Under the pieces are notes generated by a model. The model was not told the origin of the DNA. It ran no database searches and saw only the letters and a program-made list of their open reading frames with translations. Position numbers and translations under genes: made by a program. Source: Clostridiales bacterium (GTDB lineage Bacteria > Bacillota > Clostridia > Christensenellales > CAG-138). Taken from it: a stretch of 64,000 nt of DNA. The first letter of the stretch is position 1. The number at the start of each line of letters is the position of its first letter. Shown here piece by piece: positions 17,197-25,944 of the stretch. The stretch is from contig DXWI01000011.1 of the NCBI GenBank assembly GCA_019416935.1, forward strand, positions 1 to 64,000, in the 5' to 3' direction.

Positions 17197-18684
17197 CTAG
17201 ATGTTGGCGTTATGCTTGCGCAGGGTATTGATGCTGATGAAGGCCGCCTCCGCCACCTCGGCCACCTCCCGACCCTCCGCGTAGTGGCGCAGGATGGATC
17301 GCTCTGTAGTCGTCAGACCTGCCGCACGTTGGGCAAAGCCATCAAAGAGCTCCGCAATATCCGTTGGGAGCGGCGAATGGTTTTCCGAGCTCTGCGCCTT
17401 ACTGCGCAGCAGCACCACCAGTGAATCGATCTCCGCGATCCCTGTCTGGCCGGCAGTGTGCAGGCTGTCCGACTGGATAGCCGCAAGGCTCTTGGCAATG
17501 GGCCGCACAAACCACCGGGACAGCAGCACCGAAACCGCCAGCATCGCCAGCAGGAACAGCACCGAGCCGATGAACCACGTCCTCTGCTCCGATGCGGTCA
17601 CGGCGTTATAGCATTCCTCGGGAACCAGCGTCACCGCGTACATGGACGTACCGCCCACGATCTCCATATCCAGCTTTGTGTGGACGCCCAGATAGGCGCC
17701 GTTCTGTCCGGTGTATGTATGGAACTGCCTGCCCTGCTGGATCCGCAGGGTATCCCCATCGTCCAGATAGACGCCCTCCAGACCGCCGGTCATCCCCTGG
17801 GAAAGCAGCAGCGCGTTGTCCTCCATGGGCGCGAGGACCGTGACCATACTGCCGAACTCGCTCTCCTGAGCGGGATAGGACAGGCGCAGATACAGGTCTC
17901 CCAGCTCCACGCCGCAGATGCCGCGCACCGCACCGCCGCTGCCCCGGATGGGCACCATCAGCAGCACGATATTCTCCCAGGAGTCTGTCAGCTGGGAGCG
18001 CCGGGTCCATACGCAGCTGTCGGACAGCTTATCAACCTTCTGTCCGACCATGTCCTCATAATCGACCATCAACGAGGTGTCAAACTCCATTTTCCAGCGG
18101 TTGTGCAATTCCAGCTGGTTTTCCCGGGCGATATCCGGGATACCTCGATAGAACACCACATCCTGATCCACCGCGTTTTTGGAGTTCAGGTTGGCAAAGC
18201 GCAGATACAATCCCGACCGGGAGGTATCCGACCCCTTTGCCGCCGTATTGGTGGTAGCGTCCAGCACCAGGTAGACGCCGTTGCAGGGGCTGGAGCGCAG
18301 GACAGTATTTAATGTATCGTACAGCTCCCGCTCGATCTGCTTCAGCGCCGCGGGATCGTCGCTCAGCGCCGCAGTCGGTTCCGTATAAAGGATGCTGTTG
18401 AGGGTATCCGACGCCTCTTTCGAGATGACGATGCCCTGTGCGGTCAAGGTGGCAAACTGCTCATTGAGTTCGGCGACCGTGTGCGCCTGTTGGGCGGACA
18501 GCGCCTGGTGCAGCTTCTCGCCCGAGCTGGAAAACACGCCCGCCACGCTGAGGACCACCAGCAGAACGCCAAATATGGCCAGTATCATGGAGATCCAGTA
18601 CAGCAGCAGCTTGTGCTGCATGGCGACCCCCTGCTTCCGGGCATCCCGGGTCAGGCGGAAAAGCTCCAGTATTTTATTTTGCAT
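17197..18684 (-). pseudogene. Membrane sensor with LuxR-type HTH, C-terminus cut off
   Basis: The 495-residue protein has a first membrane segment (LLLYWISMILAIFGVLLVVL), an extracytoplasmic Cache-like sensor region of about 300 residues, a second membrane segment (WFIGSVLFLLAMLAVSVLL) and a LuxR-type DNA-binding start (TTTERSILRHYAEGREVAEV, then FISINTLRKHNANI). The HTH ends abruptly inside the recognition helix region, about 20 residues short of the family, and the following DNA is unrelated. The protein is probably inactive as a regulator. It lies 45 bases after a solute-binding protein gene, likely its ligand partner in the intact locus. Confidence 0.75.
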
Positions 18685-18729
18685 GATCGCTTTTCCACCT
18701 GCCTTTCCGGTTCTTGCTTATGTCCCCGC

Positions 18730-19800
18730 TCACTTGCTCATAACATCCTTGAACTGCTCCAGATTTTCTCCGATCAGCTGATCCAGCAGGGCCGGGTCGC
18801 TGCCGGCCTCCGTGTACGCTTTTCTGCCGCTGAGCATCTGAAGCCGGATGGTCTCTTCAAAAGCCGTCTCGGTCTCCAGGTAGGTCTCCAGCTGGGGAGC
18901 GGTATAAAACTCGTATCCCTCCTGGGTCTCCAGATACGCTTTGTAAAGCTCTACATAGGTCGGATCGCTCAGCTCCCCAATCTTCTGGGGCAGGTGGCCG
19001 TCAAAGGCCTCCTGCAGCACGGGCATATATCCGGTGCTGGTCACAAACTCCGTGTTGCATGCCGACTCGGTCAGCCACTTGAGGAAGGTGATGGCGGCCT
19101 GCTCCCGCTCGGGCGTGGACTTGACGGTACACATCCCGGCGCCCCGCTGCATAACCGACTGCGCTCCGCCCTCAAACACCGGGCAGGGCAGCACGATCAG
19201 CTCCACCGTCTCGGTGGTGTTGTCGGCGTAGATGACCTCGTTGGAGAAATACAGGACGCTGGCGGAGGAGGCCACGCTGACGATGCTCTCGCCGGTGCGC
19301 AGAGGCTCGGTGGCGTAGCCGCCCTGCAGCCAGACACCGCCGGACAGGCACGCTTCGGCGTATGGCTCCCAGACCTGCTCAAAGGCCGGGCCGAAGGCCA
19401 GCTCCTCGCCGTTGAAGAAATCCTCACCCAGAGACTCCACCCCCACCTGGAAATAGTTGAAGTGGAAGTCGTGAACGAAAAAGGGGATGCTGTCGTCCGG
19501 GATGTCCGGCATCTTGGCGTCAGTCCATTCGGCGTATTCGCAGGCGGTGGCGTACAGCCCCTCCCATGTCTTCAGGTCGTCCAAAGACGCGCCGGTAGCC
19601 GCGGCAAAGCGGTCGAAGGCGGTCTTGTTGACGAACATCAGCTCGGTGGATTTGGCCACCGGCAGGCTCACCAGCCGCCCGTTCACCGTGCCGTCGGCCA
19701 GAAACTCCGGCACAAAGGCGGACAGCTCCTCCTCGGTGAAGTGATCCCGGTAGTCCACCAGCACGCTCTCGTCGGGCATGGCCAGCACGGTCTTGGGGTA
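18730..19800 (-). pseudogene. Extracellular solute-binding protein, N-terminus missing
   Basis: About 355 residues of a family-1 type ABC solute-binding protein: FVNKTAFDRFA, then FLKWLTESACNTEFVTSTGY and the C-terminal lobe. Signal peptide and first strands are absent; the frame runs (YPKTV before LAMPDES) up to about 19800, where IS3 transposase sequence begins on the other strand. So the gene was cut by an insertion or a rearrangement. Substrate class cannot be read, though oligosaccharide binding is typical. It lies in front of the sensor gene and has the same orientation. Confidence 0.75.
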
Positions 19801-19990
19801 TGTCCCGCCCCGGCAAATGTCTGGACAATGCCCCTATGGAGGGTTTCTGGGGCATACTGAAGACTGAGATGTATTATCCGCACCATTTTGAAGAGTATAG
19901 TGAACTTTATGAAGCTATTGCTGCGTACATCAATTTCTACAACTATGAACGCTACCAGAAAAAACTTGGCTGTATGACACCTATGTGGAC
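19799..19990 (+). mobile_element. IS3-family transposase fragment (IS150-like OrfB C-terminus)
   Basis: About 62 residues read SRPGKCLDNAPMEGFWGILK and continue with FEEYSELYEAIAAYINFYN and YERYQKKLGCMTPM. This is the C-terminal part of an IS3/IS150 integrase core including the last acidic residue of the DDE triad (APMEGF). Neither terminal repeats nor the first transposase half are present. The segment joins the truncated solute-binding protein on the left and a different remnant on the right, so it marks a rearrangement point. Confidence 0.8.
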
Positions 19991-20577
19991 TATGCCTTTA
20001 GCTTGGAATGTAATGAAACGCGGATTGCGCAGGTGGCAGGAACTGTCGACGGAAGAAGGAATGGGAGCGGCACCCAGGTGGTAATTCCAAGCGACTTTGT
20101 TCCAAGTAAGCCTTTTGAGCGTATTCTTACTCGTTTTGGATTCTATATCGGCGTTGCTCACAAAGACTTTCTCGTGAATTACTTGGAATCTTATGATAAT
20201 CGTCCGTATATGGAACTGGATACTCCTGTCGATGTCGTCGATGACGATGACATCCCCACTAACAGCGCAGAGAATACGGAGACTATATTGCCGCACGACA
20301 TTTTGCGGAAAGCGGCGATATTTACAACGCTTTCGTTATGCCATACGCTGCCTGCGAGGGTGATGAACCTCTAAAGTTCGTGAGCGTCGGCACAGCGGAC
20401 TGGATTGAATACTCGCCCGAAACCGAAAACTATAAATATGTTCTCGGTATCCTGCTTGACACGAAGCATATCATGCAGACTTACACCCGGCACAACGGAA
20501 GAGAGATTATGAATATGTCTCAGCTAATACTGGATTCCATCCAGGCATACCGTGCCGAGGCCGAAACAGTACAGTAA
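19985..20577 (+). pseudogene. Frameshifted remnant, possibly a restriction endonuclease
   Basis: Two frames join into one protein. The first gives TQVVIPSDFVPSKPFERILT and ends around an acidic stretch (DVVDDDDIPTNSAEN); the second begins REYGDYIAARHFAESGDIYN and continues FVMPYAACEG, then YKYVLGILLDTKHIMQTY, to TAA at 20577. The second half resembles LlaJI/McrC-like restriction proteins, recalled from the family's IYNAF and DTKH patterns, so this is tentative. The shift lies near 20265-20280. The N-terminus is missing at the IS3 junction. vsr follows, which supports a former restriction-modification locus. Confidence 0.5.
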
Positions 20578-20587
20578 TGGTGATAAG

Positions 20588-21037
20588 ATGGCTGACCACT
20601 TAACAGCAGAAAAACGAAGTTGGAATATGTCGCGCATTCATGGTAAAGATACCGAGATAGAGAAAAAGGTGCGCTCGTATTTGTTCCAACAGGGATTCCG
20701 ATTTAGGAAAAACGACTCGCGTCTTCCAGGTAAACCCGACATTGTTCTTCCTAAATACAAAACTGTGATATTCGTTCATGGCTGCTTTTGGCACAGACAC
20801 CCTGGTTGCAAAGATGCGACTACACCCAAGACGAGAACCGATTTCTGGCAGGCAAAGTTTGATCGTAATGTAGAGAATGATGAAAAACACACAAACGAGC
20901 TTCAGAAAATGGGCTTTACGGTTATTGTACTTTGGGAGTGCGAGATAAACAAATACTTTGATGAAACAATGGAACGTGTAGTTGCTCAGTTGGGACCACC
21001 CCGTCGGCGCTCAATCAAAAGTGATACTGACTTTTAA
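20588..21037 (+). CDS. vsr: Very short patch repair endonuclease
   Basis: The 149-residue protein matches Vsr throughout: RSWNMSRIHGKDTEIEKKVR, RLPGKPDIVLPKYKTVIFVH, the catalytic and zinc-binding GCFWHRHPGCKDATTPKTR and the final VIVLWECEINKYF. Vsr nicks T:G mismatches that arise from deaminated 5-methylcytosine and normally travels with a Dcm-type methyltransferase. No such methyltransferase is in the window; the partner was probably lost with the neighbouring remnant. The ATG at 20588 lies 10 bases after the remnant's stop. Confidence 0.92.
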   Translation: MADHLTAEKRSWNMSRIHGKDTEIEKKVRSYLFQQGFRFRKNDSRLPGKPDIVLPKYKTVIFVHGCFWHRHPGCKDATTPKTRTDFWQAKFDRNVENDEKHTNELQKMGFTVIVLWECEINKYFDETMERVVAQLGPPRRRSIKSDTDF

Positions 21038-21377
21038 TGATTCCTCATACTTTTAATTATTCCTCACGGCGTGGGATGGAGGGTACATTTCCTCCCTGAC
21101 CAGACTGGGCGAAAAACTGAATAAACAGAAAAAGGGCTTCCGAAGCAATGATGCGAAATACATCAAAACATCGGAAGCCCTTTGTTTCAAGCCCTTTTTG
21201 GCGGTTATGTGCTGGAGAGGGCTTTTTCCTGTTGTATCAAAGACGGCGTCTTTATAGAAATTAAGACTCGTTATTTGATACAAAGATATGCGGCATAGGC
21301 ACAGGGGTGTCGGGGTGTCGTTTAGGGTGTCGGTTTTAGGACCGGCTATTTTTTTGCAAAATTTTTTCAGAAACCTA
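21038..21377. other. Intergenic region between vsr and merR
   Basis: No gene is seen. It contains the terminator at 21131-21183 and, at about 21305-21332, three close copies of GGTGTCG just upstream of the MerR promoter. Confidence 0.5.
21131..21183. terminator. Terminator after vsr
   Basis: AAAGGGCTTCCGA (21131-21143) and TCGGAAGCCCTTT (21171-21183) form a perfect 13-pair stem around a 27-base loop. Confidence 0.65.
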
Positions 21378-21408
21378 TTGACCTTGGTGTGACCCCAAGG
21401 TGTATTAT
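21378..21408 (+). promoter_or_regulatory. MerR-type promoter with operator in a 19-base spacer
   Basis: TTGACC (21378-21383) and TATTAT (21403-21408) are separated by 19 bases, and the spacer is filled by the palindrome ACCTTGG-TGTGACC-CCAAGGT (21381-21401). An over-long spacer with a central dyad is the classic site where a MerR protein untwists the promoter, so autoregulation by the next gene is likely. Confidence 0.8.
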
Positions 21409-21430
21409 ATGAGTGAAAGGTGGTGATCGG

Positions 21431-22270
21431 ATGGGATACTCAGTAAAATGGGTAGTAGAAAATCTCGGTATAACTCGTGACATGCTTCGTTACTACGAAA
21501 AGGAAAAACTTCTCCCTGCAAACGAGAGCAGGAATCCTACGAATAAATATCGTGACTACAGCGACGAAGACATCGAAAGGATCTGGGGTATCAAGCTCCT
21601 TATAGGCATTGGGTTTACAGCCAAAGAAATTTATGCACTCATGAATGACCCGGATTTCGATTTTGATACAGCTATTGCTAATAAGGTAGCGGAGCTGGAA
21701 CGGAAGCACGATGAAAATCTGATTTATCTGGAGTTTGCTAAAAGTATAAAGTTTCTGGGCCGAGTTCCTACCACATCTAAAGTGGGCAGCGTCAAATTTG
21801 ATGATTTTCTGGAATATGCCCATGAGAACTGGAACTTTTACGATGACCCACGTTCTGCTCCATTTATGAAAATGGCGGATACGCTTATTTCAAAGCCACC
21901 ACAGGAATGGGGTCCTGATGATGTGGAACGCATTCTTGAAATGTTCGAGAACTTTGATACAGAAGGAATGATGCATACCTACACTCTTCGTGGGTATTAT
22001 CAGGTTATTTCTGATATGAAGGACCTCGGTTATGACAGCGATACAGTGCAGAGGGTTGTAAAATTGCTGCATGAATATCTTGTTGGCCATAATACAGAGC
22101 CAGAGCTTGATGGTAAAATTACACCACAGTTCATCGCTAAGTACACGGCTCCGTTTTTCCTTGGTGGTGATATTGCAATCCAGCATGAACGTAACTACGG
22201 CAAAGACGGGTGTCTGTTCATCGCACAGGCTTTGGCATATTACGGTGGATATGATATTGACGAGCTATGA
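21431..22270 (+). CDS. MerR-family transcriptional regulator
   Basis: The 279-residue protein starts with a MerR winged helix (GYSVKWVVENLGITRDMLRY, then YEKEKLLPANESRN and YRDYSDEDIERIW). Residues 85-115 form the dimer helix. The C-terminal 160 residues are an effector domain resembling the TipAS-like regulators, rich in aromatic residues (WNFYDDPRS). There is no metal-binding cysteine set, so a small organic ligand is more likely. The start at 21431 was chosen over an earlier in-frame GTG because GTGATCGG and AGGTGG precede it. It carries its own MerR-type promoter. Confidence 0.85.
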   Translation: MGYSVKWVVENLGITRDMLRYYEKEKLLPANESRNPTNKYRDYSDEDIERIWGIKLLIGIGFTAKEIYALMNDPDFDFDTAIANKVAELERKHDENLIYLEFAKSIKFLGRVPTTSKVGSVKFDDFLEYAHENWNFYDDPRSAPFMKMADTLISKPPQEWGPDDVERILEMFENFDTEGMMHTYTLRGYYQVISDMKDLGYDSDTVQRVVKLLHEYLVGHNTEPELDGKITPQFIAKYTAPFFLGGDIAIQHERNYGKDGCLFIAQALAYYGGYDIDEL

Positions 22271-22283
22271 TGGAGCCTTGAAT

Positions 22284-22484
22284 ATGAAAGTGAAATCTAA
22301 AATGGTATGCCCTGTGCAAAAGAACGGAGAATGGACAACTATTATCAAGGAGTTTGAAGAGGACATTCCCGATCTTGGACGTGAGCATTTAATCTGCAAT
22401 AAGTGCGGAAGACCTGATTATCCCAAATGCAAGGAGACAGTCTGTACTGCATGGATATATAGGACTAAAGAAAAAAAGAACTAA
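22284..22484 (+). CDS. Small cysteine-rich protein (66 residues)
   Basis: A 66-residue protein with CNKCGRPDYPKCKETVC near the C-terminus, a compact zinc-ribbon-like set of four cysteines, and a hydrophilic N-terminal half. It begins 13 bases after merR and is probably cotranscribed with it, so it may belong to the same response. The family is not recognised. The small ORF after it (22498) breaks off after 16 codons. Confidence 0.6.
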   Translation: MKVKSKMVCPVQKNGEWTTIIKEFEEDIPDLGREHLICNKCGRPDYPKCKETVCTAWIYRTKEKKN

Positions 22485-22497
22485 TGGAGGTCACGCT

Positions 22498-23371
22498 ATG
22501 AGTGAGACTAAGAAAAAACGAAAAAACATAGTGGATACTATCACCTATGCTTACATATCGTGGCGATGCTCGATTGCAGAAGAAATTTACTGTGGACTTC
22601 CTGCAGAAGAAAATGAAGGTCAACGAGGGTGAGGTCCCGCAGTACTATGTGGAGAACAGCCATCCTGCCATCATCGAACCGGAAGAGTGGGATTTGGTAC
22701 AGGCTGAATTCTCCAGACGAAAGGCTCTGGGCAGTCGGTACAGTTCAAACAGCGTGTTTTCCTCCATGATTTTCTGCGGTGACTGTGGTTCGGTGTACGG
22801 TTCAAAGATATGGCATTCCACGAGCAAATACCGCCGCACGATCTGGCAATGCAATGATAAATTCAAAGGTGAACAACGCTGCACCACACCGCATTTGTAC
22901 GAGAAAGACATCAAGGCAATGTTCCTTCGGGTATTTGGAAAGCTGATGGCTGACCGGGAGCATATCCTGGAGGGCATCCACCTGGTACAAGCCACCTTAT
23001 GCGATTGCACAGAACTGGACGCACAGCAAGTCACCCTGGCAGAGGATATGGAGATCGTAAGTGAACTGATTCGCCAGTGCATTGAGGAAAACACCATCAA
23101 GGCACAGAACCAATCGGAGTATATGGAGCGTTATGAGCGCCACACTCGCCGCTATGAGAAAATGCAGAAACAGTAAGCAGAACGGCAACGCAGGAAGGAA
23201 CAGTATGACCGCATCAGTGCCTTTGCTGCCACACTGGCAGAACAGGCAGAGATGCCCATTGAATTTGATGATGACCTTTGGCTGGCGGCAGTCGATCATG
23301 CCATCGTCAATGCGGATGAGACGGTGACATTCACCTTCAAAAGCGGTATAGAAATAACGGAGCAGATGTAA
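22498..23371 (+). pseudogene. Serine recombinase remnant fused to a gene start
   Basis: A gene start behind GGAGG (MSETKKKRKNIVDTIT) runs for 16 codons, then the DNA changes at about 22547 to the middle of a large serine recombinase in another frame: KKMKVNEGEVPQYYVENSHP, IFCGDCGSVYGSKIW in the zinc ribbon, then coiled-coil text. A TAA at 23174-23176 interrupts it, after which the same frame continues (AERQRRKEQYDRISAF) to TAA at 23371. The catalytic N-terminal domain is absent, so it is a dead relic of a second mobile element. Confidence 0.85.
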
Positions 23372-23372
23372 C

Positions 23373-23416
23373 ACGGCTCGGAGCCTGGGTAATATCCCAA
23401 GTTCCGAGCCGTTTTC
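23373..23416 (+). terminator. Terminator after the recombinase relic
   Basis: ACGGCTCGGA (23373-23382) pairs with TCCGAGCCGT (23403-23412), followed by TTTTC. Confidence 0.75.
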
Positions 23417-23612
23417 TCTATATTTTGATATGCACCTACGTATAGACAAATTCAACGATACCGGGTTCTTTATAACGCAAAACAGCCGATTTTCGATAGG
23501 CAAAAGTCCAACGATAACAACGATTTTGCAGTTTTGAGGGACTGTTGCTCAATGGGTGCATTTGCAAATGAAAAAGCCTTGATATGACAGCGGTTTTCTG
23601 CATAAAAATAAC

Positions 23613-23648
23613 GAACCGACAGTCGATAATTGTATCAACTGTCGGTTC
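23613..23648 (-). terminator. Terminator of the tRNA-Leu gene
   Basis: GAACCGACAGT and ACTGTCGGTTC form an 11-pair stem. On the minus strand it lies just after the tRNA and is followed by GTTATTTTTATG. Confidence 0.8.
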
Positions 23649-23653
23649 AGTTA

Positions 23654-23740
23654 TGGTGCCGAAGGTGGGACTCGAACCCACACGGTATCGCTACCAACGG
23701 ATTTTGAGTCCGTCACGTCTGCCAATTCCATCACTTCGGC
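23654..23740 (-). tRNA. tRNA-Leu (anticodon CAA)
   Basis: On the minus strand the gene begins GCCGAAG and ends CTTCGGC plus discriminator A and an encoded CCA. The anticodon arm ACGGA-CTCAAAA-TCCGT gives CAA, which reads the leucine codon UUG. A variable arm (TTGGTAGCGATACCG) shows the class II form, and GTTCGAGTCCC is the T-loop. A strong terminator follows. Confidence 0.95.
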
Positions 23741-23846
23741 CGATCTGGTATATTGTAGCATGCCGATTCCGGAAAAGCAAGCAAAAAGCGAAGGACGGCG
23801 CTCGATTTTTGCACGTCCTCCGCCTGTGCTCCCCGTTCCGGCAGCG

Positions 23847-25193
23847 TTATTCCGCGCTGGCTGCCGGCTGCTGCTCCGTCTCCGGCTCGATGGGCGTCAC
23901 ATACGTCAGTTCAATTCGATGCTCTGCGATCTCCTCCACCTGAATGTGTAGGCCAAAGGCGTCGATCTCAAACCGCGTTCCGTCGTCCGGTACCGAGCCG
24001 TAGCAACCGAACACAAAGCCGCCGAACGTATCATACTCGTCGATGGGCAGCTTGACCTTCAGCTTTTCGGCCGCCTCGTCGAGCGGTGCGGAGCCGAGAA
24101 CGCGCCAGGTCTTTTCGTCCACCTGCTCGATCTCGCCCGGTTCCTCCGGCGCGTCCGTATCATCGTCCAGATCGCCCACAAGCTGCTCGAGCAGATCGTT
24201 CATCGTCACAATGCCCTGCACGCCGCCATACTCATCCAGCACCACGGCAAAGTGGTTGCGCGTCTTTTTCATCTGGCGGAACAGCACGTCCGCGCGGATG
24301 CTCTGCGGCACGAAATACGCCGGGCGTACCGCCTCGCGCAGAATGGTTTCGCGCGAGCGATCCGTAAGCCGGAAATAGTCCTTCGCGTTGAGCACGCCGA
24401 TCACATCATCCGCCGTCTCCCCGCAGACCGGGTACAGCGAGTGCCTGTTGTCGCAGATCGTTTCGTTCCACTGCTCCACCGACTCATCCTCCCAGAGCAC
24501 GATCATGTCCGTGCGGTGGGTGGCAAATTCCTCGATGGCCAGATCGTCAAACTCGAACACGTTCTGGATCATCATCTTTTCTTCCGCATCGATGACGCCC
24601 TTTTCCGAACCGACGTCGACCATCATGCGAATTTCCTCCTCGCTGACCTGTTCCTCCTCCGCATTCGGATCGATGCCGACGAGGCGCAGAATCGCATTGG
24701 TGGAAACCGTGAGCAGCCAGACGATCGGCGCAAACAGCTTAGAAAAAAACGCGAGCAGGCCGGAAATGCCCAGTGCCAGCTTTTCCGCCTTTTTCATGGC
24801 AATACGCTTGGGCACCAGCTCGCCGAACACCAGCGTGAAATACGACAGGATGAGCGTAATCAGAATGACCGCGATGGTATTGAGCGTTGCGGGCGGGATC
24901 TTGACGCCGAGACCGACCAGCCACGAAACGATGCCGTCGGAAAAGTTGTCCGCAGCAAATGCGCTGCCGAGAAAACCGGCCAGCGTAATGGCGACCTGAA
25001 TGGTCGATAAAAATCTTGCCGGTTGGCTTGTCAGGCGCGCAAGGCGCACTGCGCGCTTGTCACCCGCCGCGGCCAGCCGCGCCAGATGGTTGTCATTCAT
25101 CGAAATCACCGCGATCTCCGCACACGCGAACACCGCATTGCATAGGATCAGGATCAGCTGCAGCAGCAGCGATAGCCCAACGGAATCTTCCAA
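23847..25193 (-). CDS. CNNM/CBS-domain membrane protein (hemolysin C / CorC-like)
   Basis: The 448-residue protein has an N-terminal CNNM (DUF21) region with four hydrophobic segments (starting LLLQLILILCNAVFACAEIA), then a CBS pair (with AVVLDEYGGVQGIVTMNDLL) and a C-terminal CorC/HlyC domain (YDTFGGFVFGCYG). Members handle magnesium or cobalt export and ion homeostasis; hemolysin is a historic name. The TTG at 25193 was chosen because AGGAGGAG lies seven bases upstream. It has a long leader (25194-25400) with a direct repeat and a T-run. Confidence 0.88.
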   Translation of the reverse strand: MEDSVGLSLLLQLILILCNAVFACAEIAVISMNDNHLARLAAAGDKRAVRLARLTSQPARFLSTIQVAITLAGFLGSAFAADNFSDGIVSWLVGLGVKIPPATLNTIAVILITLILSYFTLVFGELVPKRIAMKKAEKLALGISGLLAFFSKLFAPIVWLLTVSTNAILRLVGIDPNAEEEQVSEEEIRMMVDVGSEKGVIDAEEKMMIQNVFEFDDLAIEEFATHRTDMIVLWEDESVEQWNETICDNRHSLYPVCGETADDVIGVLNAKDYFRLTDRSRETILREAVRPAYFVPQSIRADVLFRQMKKTRNHFAVVLDEYGGVQGIVTMNDLLEQLVGDLDDDTDAPEEPGEIEQVDEKTWRVLGSAPLDEAAEKLKVKLPIDEYDTFGGFVFGCYGSVPDDGTRFEIDAFGLHIQVEEIAEHRIELTYVTPIEPETEQQPAASAE

Positions 25194-25400
25194 GTTTCTC
25201 CTCCTGTTTCTCCGGGTTGGCCGGGTTCCGCCCGGCCTATGCTCTGGTTTTGCAACCGCACAAAAAGGTAAAAAAACATGCTCCGCGCATCCGCTCAACG
25301 CCGATGGCAGATCATGCCGGTAGTCCTCGTTATCCAGTTCACGCCGATGGCAGCATCGTTTCCGTCGCTACTGTCGTCGTCCATGTATCTGTGCCGGTTC
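25194..25400 (-). promoter_or_regulatory. Leader of the CNNM gene with a direct repeat and attenuator-like hairpin
   Basis: On the minus strand two copies of CTGCCATCGGCGT occur about 43 bases apart, and the second lies in a stem closed by CATG...CATG before a run of seven T. This suggests a structured leader that may sense an ion or other ligand. It does not match the M-box or yybP-ykoY consensus that I know, so no class is assigned. Confidence 0.35.
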
Positions 25401-25485
25401 CTTTCCCGATAAATTGATTTGTATTATATCATAGTCGCGCGCCGTTGTGAAGCCCCGTTTTTCTTCAACGCCGGATGCACTCGTT

Positions 25486-25522
25486 ATAGGTCAATTTCAC
25501 CTTATTTTGAATAGGTCAATTT
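25486..25522 (+). promoter_or_regulatory. Direct repeats, likely operator of the HTH gene
   Basis: ATAGGTCAATTT occurs at 25486-25497 and again at 25511-25522, just upstream of the HTH regulator start at 25537. A spacing of 25 bases places the two copies on nearly the same helix face. Confidence 0.5.
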
Positions 25523-25536
25523 GCCATAATAGAAGG

Positions 25537-25770
25537 ATGGAGACGAAAGAACGACTCAAAAGCCTGCGTCTTTCGCGCGGCTATACGCAGATTCAAATGC
25601 AGCTGCTGACCGGCATCGACCAGAGCGATTATTCCAAGCTCGAGAACGGCAGGCGGTATCTGACCTTCGAGCAGTGCCGCCGGCTTGCGCTCGCGCTCGA
25701 TACCAGCATGGACTATCTTGCCGGACTGACCGATGAAAGCGTCCCCTACCCGCGCCGTTCCAAGCAATAG
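25537..25770 (+). CDS. Small HTH (Cro/CI-type) regulator
   Basis: The 77-residue protein is a single helix-turn-helix (SRGYTQIQMQLLTGIDQSDY, then SKLENGRRYLTFEQCRRLAL), with the tail AGLTDESVPY seen in many Clostridial XRE regulators. The ATG at 25537 has AGAAGG upstream. Two direct repeats in front suggest autoregulation. It lies 175 bases before comEC on the same strand; what it controls is not visible. Confidence 0.85.
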   Translation: METKERLKSLRLSRGYTQIQMQLLTGIDQSDYSKLENGRRYLTFEQCRRLALALDTSMDYLAGLTDESVPYPRRSKQ

Positions 25771-25944
25771 TCCCGACATCTCCGCCGGCGGCAGGACGCG
25801 CGCCGTTGTTCGGAACAGGCGGCGAACGCACATTTCCTTTTCGGCTAACAGCGCATCGGCAAGCATACCATGCGCAGCCGCCTTGGTGCGGCGCATCTCG
25901 AACCGCCGGCCGTCTGCGGCGCCACTCTCTTAAAACAATACCGT

